From contig JAAZKX010000051.1 in assembly GCA_012799605.1 (NCBI GenBank), positions 1 to 64,000 of the forward strand: a stretch of 64,000 nucleotides of DNA, written 5' to 3'. Both the position numbers and the translations under genes were made by a program. The notes below the pieces were generated by a model that worked only from the letters and a program-made list of their open reading frames with translations, made no database searches and had not been told where the DNA came from. Source of the DNA: Bacillota bacterium (GTDB lineage Bacteria > Bacillota > DTU030 > DUMP01). Each line of letters begins with the position of its first letter. Position 1 is the first letter of the stretch. Of this stretch, positions 17,918 to 26,233 are shown piece by piece.

Positions 17918-18730
17918 TTAAAGGCCAAAATAATCCCTACTTATGACGGGCCGATATTCGCTGCCCACTTGTTCGAATACCTTTAATAAATATTCATAGG
18001 TTCCAGGCCCGCCCACTAGATCCCATAGCTCCCTACCCATTATCACAACCTCATCACTGACCATATTAAACCATCTCTTTGGATAAGGGTGCACATATTT
18101 TTCTCGCTGGCCATATGGGTTAAACGGGAGAGCAAAATAAACTTTGTGTTTATCACTACCATCGTGCAGGGCTGCCAGCTTTAACATTTTCTCTTTCGAA
18201 ACTTTAGTCTGATCGCTATTTGGTTTAGGTGATTTAAGCTCTATATAATAATGCGTGTTTGTTTCCTGATTTAAAACAAAAAGATCCGTGATCACTTTTA
18301 CCGTGACAAGTTTCCCATCGGTCCTGGACAAAACCTTTTTAAGTTCCCCTTCCCAATTTGGTTTGGTCCTTTGTTCCTTTGTTTTATGTTCCAAGGAATC
18401 CAAAATACCTTGGATCTCAGTTAATTGCCCCTGTTTTATTTGCCCGGAAATCATCTTTCCGCATTGGGCCTCACCGTGGTATTCTTTAGCAATGATGGCT
18501 GCAATCTGTTCGAAACCTGTCCGGCCCATGGTGGTAACCAAGGAACGTTCAAATTTCGATCCTTTCCAAACAAGTTCCGGTGCTAGCGCAAAGTGAAAAG
18601 GTTTTGAAATTCTCTCTTGTTCCGCATTCCAAGGTTCTGATACTAGTCGCCTTTCCATTACATTGTCCATAAACTTCCTGATAATATCTCTGATCCTGGC
18701 GGTTGTCTGTTCACAAATGGGCAACCTCAT
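17918..18730 (-). CDS. Type II restriction endonuclease, TdeIII/MjaII-like
   Basis: A 270-residue protein that I recognise as resembling the TdeIII/MjaII endonuclease group, whose members cut GGNCC. A PD-(D/E)xK-type site is visible: Asp149 in VKVITDLFVL, then Glu164 and Lys166 in YYIELKSPKPN. The C-terminal block LPFNPYGQREKYVHPYPKRW and GRELWDLVGGPGTYEYLLKVFE is characteristic of this group in my recollection. The ATG at 18730 has GGAGG 5 nt upstream; a GTG at 18742 would start inside the site. It is tail-to-tail with the methyltransferase. The specificity GGNCC is inference from family resemblance. Confidence 0.75.
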   Translation of the reverse strand: MRLPICEQTTARIRDIIRKFMDNVMERRLVSEPWNAEQERISKPFHFALAPELVWKGSKFERSLVTTMGRTGFEQIAAIIAKEYHGEAQCGKMISGQIKQGQLTEIQGILDSLEHKTKEQRTKPNWEGELKKVLSRTDGKLVTVKVITDLFVLNQETNTHYYIELKSPKPNSDQTKVSKEKMLKLAALHDGSDKHKVYFALPFNPYGQREKYVHPYPKRWFNMVSDEVVIMGRELWDLVGGPGTYEYLLKVFEQVGSEYRPVISRDYFGL

Positions 18731-18936
18731 AACCTCCTCCACTTATAATGTAACATATCCAGACGATAAAAAGGTCAACTTTTGTTCTACCCTCTAATAA
18801 ACCATGAGTCCCGCCCAAAATCCTTTCGGTGGGCCGCTCGTCGGCCTTAGTTAGCAGAGTATCATTTATTGGTTTCTCAATTATATTTTACCAGTAAGTT
18901 TTACTTCCTAAAGGCATAATTATTAAATAGGAGGTG

Positions 18937-18990
18937 ATGCGTTTACGGCGGGTGGCAAGATCATATTACAACCGATTAGGAGGGAGTTAA
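18937..18990 (+). other. Possible 17-codon leader reading frame before the symporter gene
   Basis: GGAGGTG ATG starts a frame of 17 codons (MRLRRVARSYYNRLGGS) ending in TAA at 18990, directly before the TTG start at 18992. The ribosome site is only 2 nt from the ATG, which weakens the case. If translated, it would run over the symporter's ribosome-binding site and couple the two. Otherwise the 261-bp gap between the endonuclease and symporter genes shows nothing recognisable. Confidence 0.25.
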
Positions 18991-18991
18991 A

Positions 18992-20380
18992 TTGTTGGAT
19001 GCAGCACTGGCGTTAAGCGATTTCCTCTGGGGTTGGCCACTTATTATCATCATCATTTTGGTGTCGGTATCTTTTTCCCTGCGTCTTCGTTTCTTTCAGT
19101 TCACCAAGTTGGGCTGGATCTTAAAAAACACTTTAATGAAAATCTTTGACCGCAAGGTCGAGGGCGAAGGTAACTTAACCCCGTTCCAAGCAGCAGCTAC
19201 TGCTTTATCAGCTACTATCGGCGTCGGCAATATTGCTGGAGTGGGCATAGCCATCAGCGTCGGCGGACCTGGGGCCATCTTTTGGATGTGGGTAGTTGCC
19301 TTCTTTTCCATGATCAATAAGTATGCTGAAATCGTGCTTGGTTTAATTTATCGCCAAAAAGACCCGGAAACCGGAATTTACCGCGGCGGCGGCATGTACT
19401 ACATCGTAAATGGGTTGGGGCAACAGTGGAAATGGTTGGCCTTTATATTTTCAATTATGTTTTCCTTCATGTTTTTTGTCTTCGGTTTTGTCCAGTCCAA
19501 TACGTTAGCCCTAACTTTAGAAAGCTCGTTCGGAATCCCGGTACTCACCGGTGGCATTATAATCGCTATTGCCGCCGGTATTGTTTTGATCGGAGGAATT
19601 AAGCGCATCGGTGAAGTGGCGGAAAAAATTGTACCGGTCATGGCCGTTCTCTACGCTATCGGCGCTCTGACCATTATCTTTATGAACATCAGGCTGGTTC
19701 CGTCCGTGCTAGCCCTAATTGTCCGGGAAGCCTTTACCGGCTCGGCCGCCGCTGGCGGTTTTGCCGGCTCGGCCGCTATAATGGCTGTGCGCCAGGGCTT
19801 CGCCCGCGGCATTTTTTCCAATGAAGGCGGCATGGGCTCGGCGCCTGCAGCCCACGCTACGGCTACCACCACCCACCCGGTACAACAGGCCATCTGGGGT
19901 GTATTTGAAGTCTTCCTAGATACAATAGTGGTTTGCTCGGCTACAGCTTTAGTAATTATATTTACCGGGGTACTGCCAACCGGGCTGGCCGGATCCGAAC
20001 TGACCGCGCTAGCATTTAGCACCGGGTTGGGCCGGCTGGGCAACGCCATTGTCACAGTCTCTATAATCCTGTTTGCCTATACCACTGCTTTGACCAATGA
20101 GTTTTATTGCGAAACTGGTATTTCTTATGCCTTAGGGAACACTGCCGCCGTCATAATTCGATACTTGTATATTTTGGGCCTGGTCTACGGTGCTGTAGGC
20201 GGGCTTCAGCACATTTGGGGCCTAGCTGATTTCTTTATGGCCATCGTGGTCATCATTAACCTGCTAGTAGTATTCGCCCTGCGCAAAGATGTTTGGGCCG
20301 CCACCTACGATTACTTCTGGCGTGACCCCGATGCCGAGCGGACATTTATCTGGACCGGGGCTTACACCGAAAAGCCCTAG
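18992..20380 (+). CDS. Sodium:alanine/glycine symporter (AgcS family)
   Basis: A 462-residue inner-membrane carrier importing small neutral amino acids with Na+. It has about ten transmembrane helices and the family blocks SATIGVGNIAGVGIAISVGG (residues about 68-90) and GIYRGGGMYYI. The signature ARGIFSNEGGMGSAPAAHA is also present, followed by a C-terminal hydrophobic run. The start is TTG at 18992 or the next codon, with AGGAGGGAG upstream. It is followed by a strong terminator and flanked by the endonuclease gene and pyrB. Alanine or glycine is the likely substrate. Confidence 0.92.
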   Translation: MLDAALALSDFLWGWPLIIIIILVSVSFSLRLRFFQFTKLGWILKNTLMKIFDRKVEGEGNLTPFQAAATALSATIGVGNIAGVGIAISVGGPGAIFWMWVVAFFSMINKYAEIVLGLIYRQKDPETGIYRGGGMYYIVNGLGQQWKWLAFIFSIMFSFMFFVFGFVQSNTLALTLESSFGIPVLTGGIIIAIAAGIVLIGGIKRIGEVAEKIVPVMAVLYAIGALTIIFMNIRLVPSVLALIVREAFTGSAAAGGFAGSAAIMAVRQGFARGIFSNEGGMGSAPAAHATATTTHPVQQAIWGVFEVFLDTIVVCSATALVIIFTGVLPTGLAGSELTALAFSTGLGRLGNAIVTVSIILFAYTTALTNEFYCETGISYALGNTAAVIIRYLYILGLVYGAVGGLQHIWGLADFFMAIVVIINLLVVFALRKDVWAATYDYFWRDPDAERTFIWTGAYTEKP

Positions 20381-20413
20381 GATCGCCGTAATATAAATAT
20401 AAGAAGAAAGTTT

Positions 20414-20446
20414 AAGGCTATCCGCTGTCCGCGGATAGCCTTTTTA
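20414..20446 (+). terminator. Rho-independent terminator after the symporter gene
   Basis: AAGGCTATCCGC (20414-20425) pairs perfectly with GCGGATAGCCTT (20431-20442) around TGTCC, followed by TTTT. It begins about 34 bp after the stop codon at 20380. Confidence 0.92.
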
Positions 20447-20606
20447 GTTAGATTTGACCGAGATATTTAGGTAGCGATTACAGGCCGAATTGTGGCATAA
20501 TTAGAGAGGTAATTTAAACCCCATGTCCGTGATGGCACCTTTTGTATACCGATGCTTAGCGCTGATTACAGTATAGGCATGAGACTGACCCGAAGGAGTG
20601 GTAATT

Positions 20607-21602
20607 ATGGCAACGAGGGGCAAAATATACCATTGTATTAATTCGCAACAGTTTGACCGGCCGCTCATCGAGAAGCTGTGCCGGCTGGCAGACCAAATCA
20701 GAAAAATAGCTGACACTAAAGAAGGTATGGATTTTTTGGAATCAACCCTGCATCATAAACGAGCCATGCTCTACTTCGTGCAACCTTCGACTCGGACTTT
20801 TCTATCATTTTATAGTGCCTGCCAGATCCTGGGCATAAAGTGCGCTGAAGTACGGGATCCGAAAACCTCATCCGAAGTAAAAGGTGAATCCGAAGAAGAT
20901 ACGGTCCGCATTTTCTCATCTTATTTCGATCTTATCATCATGCGCCATTTTAAAGCCAACTTTACCGTGACCATCGCCGAAATGCTCGATGGCACCGACC
21001 GACCTGTCCCGGTCATCAATGCCGGTTCCGGCAAAGACCAGCATCCTACACAAGCTCTGCTCGATATCTACACCTTAAAGCGCAGTTTTAAAGACCGCGG
21101 CGGTATTGATGGCAAAAGGATCGCTTTTGTCGGGGACCTTTGGCGTGGGCGAACCGTCCGGTCCCTGGCCCAGCTTCTGACCAAGTATCAAGGTATCAAA
21201 CAATATTTTGTCGCCCCAACAGAGTTTCAGATCAGTGCTGACCTTCAGGCTTATTTGAATGAAGCTGGGGTTTCATACGAACTGACTGATGACCTCAAAC
21301 GCATTATCCCGCTCGTTGACGCGATCTACATGACCCGGCTCCAAAGCGAATGGGATGAGGTGGATGGAACTTGCTGCCAATTGGATCTGGATAAATACTC
21401 CATTGGCCGTCGGCAGCTAGCATTACTGAAGCCTGATGCAATTATCATGCATCCTCTGCCCCGAAAAACAGAATTAGCCCGCGAAATAGATGCTGATCCG
21501 CGGGCAATCTACTGGAAGCAAGTCCGTAACGGAATGTGGATCCGGGCTGCTCTTATTGCTATGATCTTTCAACAGGAATCGGCAATTTTGTCGTATACTT
21601 AA
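20607..21602 (+). CDS. pyrB: Aspartate carbamoyltransferase, catalytic chain (stand-alone)
   Basis: A 331-residue carbamoyltransferase. The carbamoyl-phosphate loop STRTFLSF, SSEVKGES carrying the equivalent of Lys84, and HPTQALLDIYT are present. GDLWRGRTVRSL holds the Arg167 equivalent, MTRLQSEW matches the aspartate-binding MTRxQ motif, and MHPLPR closes the site, so aspartate rather than ornithine is the expected substrate. Odd points are PheLeuSerPheTyr where RLSFE is usual, and Trp-Arg before GRTV. ATG 20607 has AAGGAG 8 nt upstream. No other pyrimidine gene is adjacent, so it may be a paralogue outside the pyr operon. It is convergent with the next gene. Confidence 0.82.
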   Translation: MATRGKIYHCINSQQFDRPLIEKLCRLADQIRKIADTKEGMDFLESTLHHKRAMLYFVQPSTRTFLSFYSACQILGIKCAEVRDPKTSSEVKGESEEDTVRIFSSYFDLIIMRHFKANFTVTIAEMLDGTDRPVPVINAGSGKDQHPTQALLDIYTLKRSFKDRGGIDGKRIAFVGDLWRGRTVRSLAQLLTKYQGIKQYFVAPTEFQISADLQAYLNEAGVSYELTDDLKRIIPLVDAIYMTRLQSEWDEVDGTCCQLDLDKYSIGRRQLALLKPDAIIMHPLPRKTELAREIDADPRAIYWKQVRNGMWIRAALIAMIFQQESAILSYT

Positions 21603-21613
21603 CCTAGGCTCCC

Positions 21614-22726
21614 CTACAGGCCTTTGACTTTATACATCATTTCTTCATTATAGCCGATCACGATACGCATATAACCATTGAACAGAGCGTTTAGTTCATC
21701 ATCGCCAGTATCTACCAACAACGGTTGGCCATCGAGGGAAACGATTTTGTTTTTGGTGGCTATAATACGGATATTTTGCTTACCTACCCGTTTGATCACT
21801 TCAGCACTCAGCTGCTGATTTCCCCGGCCGAAGATATAGCCCTGCCCGCCGATAACAGTTACGATAATCTTTGCGCGCTGACCGTCCAGATGAGCGAGAA
21901 TATCCTGCTCACCTACATCGCTGGCAACCAGGCGGCGATTTTTGACCAGATCTATTCCTAGCAAAGTATTGGGAAGGTTTAATTTAGTCATGATCGGCCG
22001 GATAGAAGTGCCAGAGCCGATGATATACAAAATATCGGGCTCCATCTCCTCGATGACCCGGTCGGCAATCGCAGCGAGGGCTGCTTCATCACCTTCGGCC
22101 CGGCCGGATTTGAGACTTTGCACTAGCTGGCGTTCTTGCGGCACCTGTAAATAACCGTACAATTCGGCTGTTACATATCCCTGCCTAAATGCTTCTTCAT
22201 CAATATCCATAACTTCCGCTTCGGTTAAAGTCTCCAACTGGCCTTGAAGATATTTTAGAGCCACTTGTCCAGCAGCCCGGGGATGGTTAGCATATACTGC
22301 CGAATGAATTTTAACCCCGGCCGGTATCCCCAAGGCTGGCAGTTTGGTCCCTACTGCGTTATATATATTCCGGGCTGTACCATCGCCGCCAGCAAATAGC
22401 AGTAAATCAATGCCCTGGTCAAGCATCAGGCGGGCCGCTTGTTCAGTGTCTTCGGGACCTGTTTGTTCTTTTGGCTCGCCGATAACCACTGGAGTAAATC
22501 CAGCTGCCAGTGCCTCATTTTCCCCCATATCGCCGGGGCAGGTAATTATCTTCAGCCCAGCTCCCAACGGGGCTAACATCTTCAAAGCTTGGATCGTTTT
22601 TTTTGGGGCCTCGGGTTTGGCCCCCAGTTCGCGCGCCCGCTGCAATATTTTGACCCCATCAGTACCTTTTAGACCTACTTTGCCACCCATGCCCGCGATG
22701 GGATTAACAATCAAACCCAGTTTCAT
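21614..22726 (-). CDS. ATP-NAD kinase-like protein (AcoX-related)
   Basis: A 370-residue protein with the diacylglycerol/NAD-kinase fold. The N-terminal LGLIVNPIAGMGGKVGLKG and the nucleotide-binding FAGGDGTARNIYNA are clear, followed by LGIPAGVKIHSAVYANHP. The C-terminal half (ILYIIGSGTSIRPIM, then VTVIGGQGYIFGRGNQQLS) matches the AcoX-type extended family rather than the standard NAD kinase. The gene has no strong ribosome site and is the only minus-strand gene in this stretch, divergent from the HD hydrolase. True activity (NAD or another small molecule) is not known. Confidence 0.8.
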   Translation of the reverse strand: MKLGLIVNPIAGMGGKVGLKGTDGVKILQRARELGAKPEAPKKTIQALKMLAPLGAGLKIITCPGDMGENEALAAGFTPVVIGEPKEQTGPEDTEQAARLMLDQGIDLLLFAGGDGTARNIYNAVGTKLPALGIPAGVKIHSAVYANHPRAAGQVALKYLQGQLETLTEAEVMDIDEEAFRQGYVTAELYGYLQVPQERQLVQSLKSGRAEGDEAALAAIADRVIEEMEPDILYIIGSGTSIRPIMTKLNLPNTLLGIDLVKNRRLVASDVGEQDILAHLDGQRAKIIVTVIGGQGYIFGRGNQQLSAEVIKRVGKQNIRIIATKNKIVSLDGQPLLVDTGDDELNALFNGYMRIVIGYNEEMMYKVKGL

Positions 22727-22838
22727 CGTCCAACACCACTTTCTTAATGCATATTAAAATGAAAATCCCGAAAAACCATGGATGCCAGCCAACCTATGGC
22801 CGGCAATTCCCAGCTACTGGTGGATTACAGCCGCTTAC

Positions 22839-22867
22839 TTGACTGTATTGGTGGAAATCGGTAGTAT
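22839..22867 (+). promoter_or_regulatory. Sigma-A-type promoter for the HD hydrolase gene
   Basis: TTGACT (22839-22844) and TAGTAT (22862-22867) are separated by 17 bp, with the ATG at 22903 about 30 nt after the predicted start site. It lies in the divergent gap with the NAD-kinase-like gene. Confidence 0.6.
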
Positions 22868-22902
22868 TGGTAGCAAGAACAATTAGAAAGAAGGCGTTAT
22901 CA

Positions 22903-23481
22903 ATGGCTCATGCTCCAACCCGAGAAGAAGCTTGGACTCTGCTTCAAAAATATGCCCAAGACCAAAACTTGATCCGCCATTGTTTGGCCGTGGAGGCCGT
23001 AATGCGTCATTTTGCCCAGCTATTGGAAGAAACCGACGTAGAAAAATGGGGCGTTATCGGCCTAGCCCACGATGTGGATTACGAATTGTACCCGGAAGAA
23101 CATTGCCAAAGAGCTCCGGAAATTTTACGAAAGCACGGCTGGCCACAAGATTATATCCGTGCTGTAGTCAGCCACGGCTGGGGAATATGTTCCGATGTAG
23201 AGCCGGTGGAACAAATGGAAAAAGTTTTATACACCATCGATCAGCTGACCGGCCTAATTGTAGCCACCGCCCTAGTGCGTCCCAGTAAAAGCATTTTAGA
23301 CCTGAAGCCGAGGTCGGTAAAAAGAAAATGGAAGGAAAAAAGCTTTGCCGCCGGCGTCGACCGGGAATTGATAGAAAAAGGCGCGGAAATGTTGGGATGG
23401 GAACTTGATTTTGTTATTGCGGAAACCATCAAAGGCATGCAAACCGTAGCTGAAGAAATTGGCCTTAAAGGCAACGTCTGA
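22903..23481 (+). CDS. HD-domain hydrolase
   Basis: A 192-residue HD-superfamily protein. Putative metal ligands are His in IRHCLAVEAVMRHFA, the HD pair in GLAHDVDYELYP, and His in AVVSHGWG. The C-terminal VRPSKSILDLKPRSVKRKWK matches a common family of single-domain HD proteins in Clostridia whose substrate is unknown; phosphohydrolase activity is the usual guess. ATG 22903 follows AGAAGG by about 9 nt; an upstream start at 22867 overlaps the promoter. It is followed 27 bp later by a flavin reductase gene. Confidence 0.8.
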   Translation: MAHAPTREEAWTLLQKYAQDQNLIRHCLAVEAVMRHFAQLLEETDVEKWGVIGLAHDVDYELYPEEHCQRAPEILRKHGWPQDYIRAVVSHGWGICSDVEPVEQMEKVLYTIDQLTGLIVATALVRPSKSILDLKPRSVKRKWKEKSFAAGVDRELIEKGAEMLGWELDFVIAETIKGMQTVAEEIGLKGNV

Positions 23482-23508
23482 TTTAAACAAGGGGGGTTGT
23501 TTTACCTG

Positions 23509-24027
23509 ATGCCAAAGCTAAAGGAAGTCGATTTAACCGCTGTAACTGCAAAAATAATCACCCAACTGGGCCAGGGCGGAGCCTTTCTGACCGTAGCCGA
23601 TGACGACAGGGTCAACACCATGACCGTAGGTTGGGCTACATTAGGGCGCATGTGGGGTAAACCCGTTTGTGTAGTACCGGTGCGTTGTTCACGTTACACC
23701 CGCCAACTTATTCAACGAGCCGCATCTTTTAGCTTGAGTGTACCTTTAGCCGGGGCTTTGGAGACGGAGCTGGATTATTGCGGCAGCAAATCGGGCCGCG
23801 AAGTAGATAAGTTTAGCCAATGCGGCCTCAAGCTGCGGCCGGGAATAGCCATCAACTCGCCGGCCATTGCCGGTTGTGATATTGTGCTGGAATGCCGGAT
23901 CCTGCACCGGCAGACCCTGGAACCGCTCAATCTGGCACCTGAAATCAATACAAAGTGGTATGCTGACGATGACTACCATATATTATTCTACGGCGAAGTA
24001 ATTAAAACCTATGCCCAGCCCCAATAG
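23509..24027 (+). CDS. Flavin reductase-like / flavoredoxin family protein
   Basis: A 172-residue FMN-binding split-barrel protein. AFLTVADDDRVNTMTVGWATLG followed by WGKPVCVVPVRCSRYTRQLI is the typical flavin-binding half. The DYCGSKSGREVDKF segment and the C-terminal YHILFYGEVI complete the family pattern. Such proteins reduce flavin or act as small electron carriers in anaerobes. The start is uncertain: ATG 23509 is 12 nt from GGGGGG, while the TTG at 23497 overlaps it. It ends before a terminator and is probably co-transcribed with the HD hydrolase. Confidence 0.8.
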   Translation: MPKLKEVDLTAVTAKIITQLGQGGAFLTVADDDRVNTMTVGWATLGRMWGKPVCVVPVRCSRYTRQLIQRAASFSLSVPLAGALETELDYCGSKSGREVDKFSQCGLKLRPGIAINSPAIAGCDIVLECRILHRQTLEPLNLAPEINTKWYADDDYHILFYGEVIKTYAQPQ

Positions 24028-24041
24028 AACATACCAGCACC

Positions 24042-24068
24042 ACCGCCGCCTGAAGAGGCGGTATTTTT
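24042..24068 (+). terminator. Rho-independent terminator after the flavin reductase gene
   Basis: ACCGCC (24042-24047) can pair with GGCGGT (24057-24062), or CCGCC with GGCGG more closely spaced, followed by A and seven T. It separates this plus-strand unit from the convergent minus-strand gene ending at 24085. Confidence 0.8.
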
Positions 24069-24084
24069 TTACCCGGCAGCTGTT

Positions 24085-26226
24085 TTAACCATGTTCTTCT
24101 TTGATCATGCGGATAAACTCTTTCGCTAACCGGGGGTCAAATTGGGTTCCTGCGCAGCGCTTGATTTCAGCCAAAGCTTCCTGACGCGACATAGCTTTAC
24201 GATACGGCCGGTCTGAGGTCATAGCATCATAGGCATCGGCTAAAGCTAAAATGCGGCATTTGAGCGGAATCTCTTCGCCTTTAAGCCCCAACGGATAGCC
24301 CTTGCCATCCCAGCGTTCATGATGACAAAGCACATAGCGGGCGATATGGGCTATTTCCGGCGATGAACCGGCGATGCGGTAGCCTTTTTCCGGATGCTGC
24401 TCCATAATTTCCCGTTCCTCAGCCGTCAACGGTCCGCGTTTAAATAATATACTGTCGGGTACGCCCACTTTGCCCAGATCATGAACCTTAGCTAATAAAG
24501 CCAGATTAGCTTGTTCGCGCTCCGACAAGCCAACCCGTTGCCCTAATCGAGGACAAAGATCCTGCAAACGTTCAGCATGAAGTTTTGTAGTGTAGTCCCG
24601 CTCGGCCAAAGCAGCCGACAAGGCATGTACCAGCTGGCTCTTTTTTCTGATACTGCGGTGCAGCTTATTGCCCAGCATATGGCCATCGGCTTTCTTAAAA
24701 GTCTCCAGGATCGGTTCGTGCTTATAAGAAGTAGCAACACCGATGGACAGGCTAAGCGGTAACTGTGGGTTTTGTTCGTTATGATCAGCAAGAGCTAAAC
24801 GAATTCGCTTAATCACCGCCTTCGCTGCTTTTTCTTCAGTTTTGGTTAAAATGGCAGCGAATTCATCGCCGCCAATACGGGCAACCAAATCACCGGCCCG
24901 AATCGATCCTTGCAGAATATTGGCGCAAGTTTTAAGTAGCTTGTCCCCGTGGTGATGACCCATGGTATCGTTGACCAGCTTGAGTCCGTCTAAATCTGCT
25001 GTCAGCACAGTAATCGGAAAGCTGTTGCTATCGAGTTTCTCCAGCTGCTGTTCGAACCAAGCCCGGTTAAACAAGCCGGTAAGAGCATCATGCCAGCTAA
25101 GGTATTCTAATTTTTCCTCCCGCATTTTGCGTTCGGTAATATCCCAAGCTACGCCGCAAAACCCGGTAATTTCCCCTTCTCTGTTTTTTATCGGGGTGAT
25201 CGAAAGTTCGGCAAACCGTAATTTGCTGGTTTTATGTTTTAATTTCAACACCAAACCGCGGCATGGTTCCTTGGTGGCATATATATCTTTGAATGTCTTA
25301 ACTGCAGCTTGTGGATTGTGGACCAAATGGCGAAAATTTTTGCCGGTCAGGCTCCCCGGCTCGAAACCTAATAACCTGCAGGCTGCATCGTTGCAGAAGG
25401 TAATGTTCCCCCGCACATCTGTTTCATAATAGCCTTCCTGCAAAGTGTCTACAATCTGGCGGTATCTGGCCTCCGACAAACGCAAAGCTTCCTGGGCCCG
25501 TACCTGTTCCGTAATGTCAGTAATAGCCTGTAGGATCCCCTTGACCGTGCCATCCTCCCCTTTTACCGGACTGGCTCGGACATCCAAAACCCGCCCCTTA
25601 GCTGATGTGGCCGTATAGTGTAACGGCTCTTTGGTTTTGTAAATTTTAAGCGCCGGACACTGTTTGCACGGCATCTCTTGCCCTTTTATTACCTCATAAC
25701 AGTACTTACCCACCAGTTGATCAGCAGTCAGGCCAACTGAGCGGGCCGCACTGGCATTGGCCCATTTTATTGTCCGGGTTCGATCGGTAAACAACAATTG
25801 TTCAGCCAGACTATCGAGTATCACTGCTTTTTCTTGTTTTGCCGCCTCCAGATCATCCCTAACCTTCTTTTGTTGGATAATCCCTTCCACAGTCCGGGCC
25901 AACATTAGGCCCAAGCGCCGTTCCTGCGCGGATAAAGCGTGTTTACATTCCAGATAAAGAAAGCCTGTCCGATCCGGCTGAAAATAATATAAAAAGCAAT
26001 TTTTTCTTCCGTCAGCTTGAGACAGCGGCACTTCTGCCGGATTTTTAAATCCCCAGGTCAGCTCGATCAGCTGCTCATTATCCCCGGGTAAAGCCAGGGC
26101 AACCCGTTGGGCCCCAAAAAGGCGGCTTGATTTTTCCACTAGCTCGGCCAACAAATCGTCGGCAGTGCGGGGATAGGAAAACGATGTCACATCGTACATA
26201 GCCAGCAGTTCTGTTAACGCTTGCAC
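24085..26226 (-). CDS. GAF-PAS-PAS-GGDEF-HD-GYP cyclic-di-GMP signalling protein
   Basis: A 713-residue cytoplasmic sensor. A GAF-like N-terminus (LLAELVEKSSRLFGAQRVAL, residues about 23-110) is followed by two PAS domains: one with a Cys-containing insert (GQEMPCKQCPAL) near 205, the other with YYETDVRGNITFCNDAACRL. Next come a GGDEF domain with intact ARIGGDEFAAIL (diguanylate cyclase), and an HD-GYP domain with HDLGKVGVPDSILFK and HHERWDGKGYP (c-di-GMP phosphodiesterase). GTG start at 26226 is behind GGAGGG. It lies 7 bp after the FIST gene, so the two likely form one input-output pair. Confidence 0.9.
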   Translation of the reverse strand: MQALTELLAMYDVTSFSYPRTADDLLAELVEKSSRLFGAQRVALALPGDNEQLIELTWGFKNPAEVPLSQADGRKNCFLYYFQPDRTGFLYLECKHALSAQERRLGLMLARTVEGIIQQKKVRDDLEAAKQEKAVILDSLAEQLLFTDRTRTIKWANASAARSVGLTADQLVGKYCYEVIKGQEMPCKQCPALKIYKTKEPLHYTATSAKGRVLDVRASPVKGEDGTVKGILQAITDITEQVRAQEALRLSEARYRQIVDTLQEGYYETDVRGNITFCNDAACRLLGFEPGSLTGKNFRHLVHNPQAAVKTFKDIYATKEPCRGLVLKLKHKTSKLRFAELSITPIKNREGEITGFCGVAWDITERKMREEKLEYLSWHDALTGLFNRAWFEQQLEKLDSNSFPITVLTADLDGLKLVNDTMGHHHGDKLLKTCANILQGSIRAGDLVARIGGDEFAAILTKTEEKAAKAVIKRIRLALADHNEQNPQLPLSLSIGVATSYKHEPILETFKKADGHMLGNKLHRSIRKKSQLVHALSAALAERDYTTKLHAERLQDLCPRLGQRVGLSEREQANLALLAKVHDLGKVGVPDSILFKRGPLTAEEREIMEQHPEKGYRIAGSSPEIAHIARYVLCHHERWDGKGYPLGLKGEEIPLKCRILALADAYDAMTSDRPYRKAMSRQEALAEIKRCAGTQFDPRLAKEFIRMIKEEHG

Positions 26227-26233
26227 CTGAGCC

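Noticed and set aside
22779-22865. 28-codon frame MDASQPMAGNSQ... in the gap before the HD gene
   Set aside because: No ribosome site, and the HD-gene promoter lies within it.
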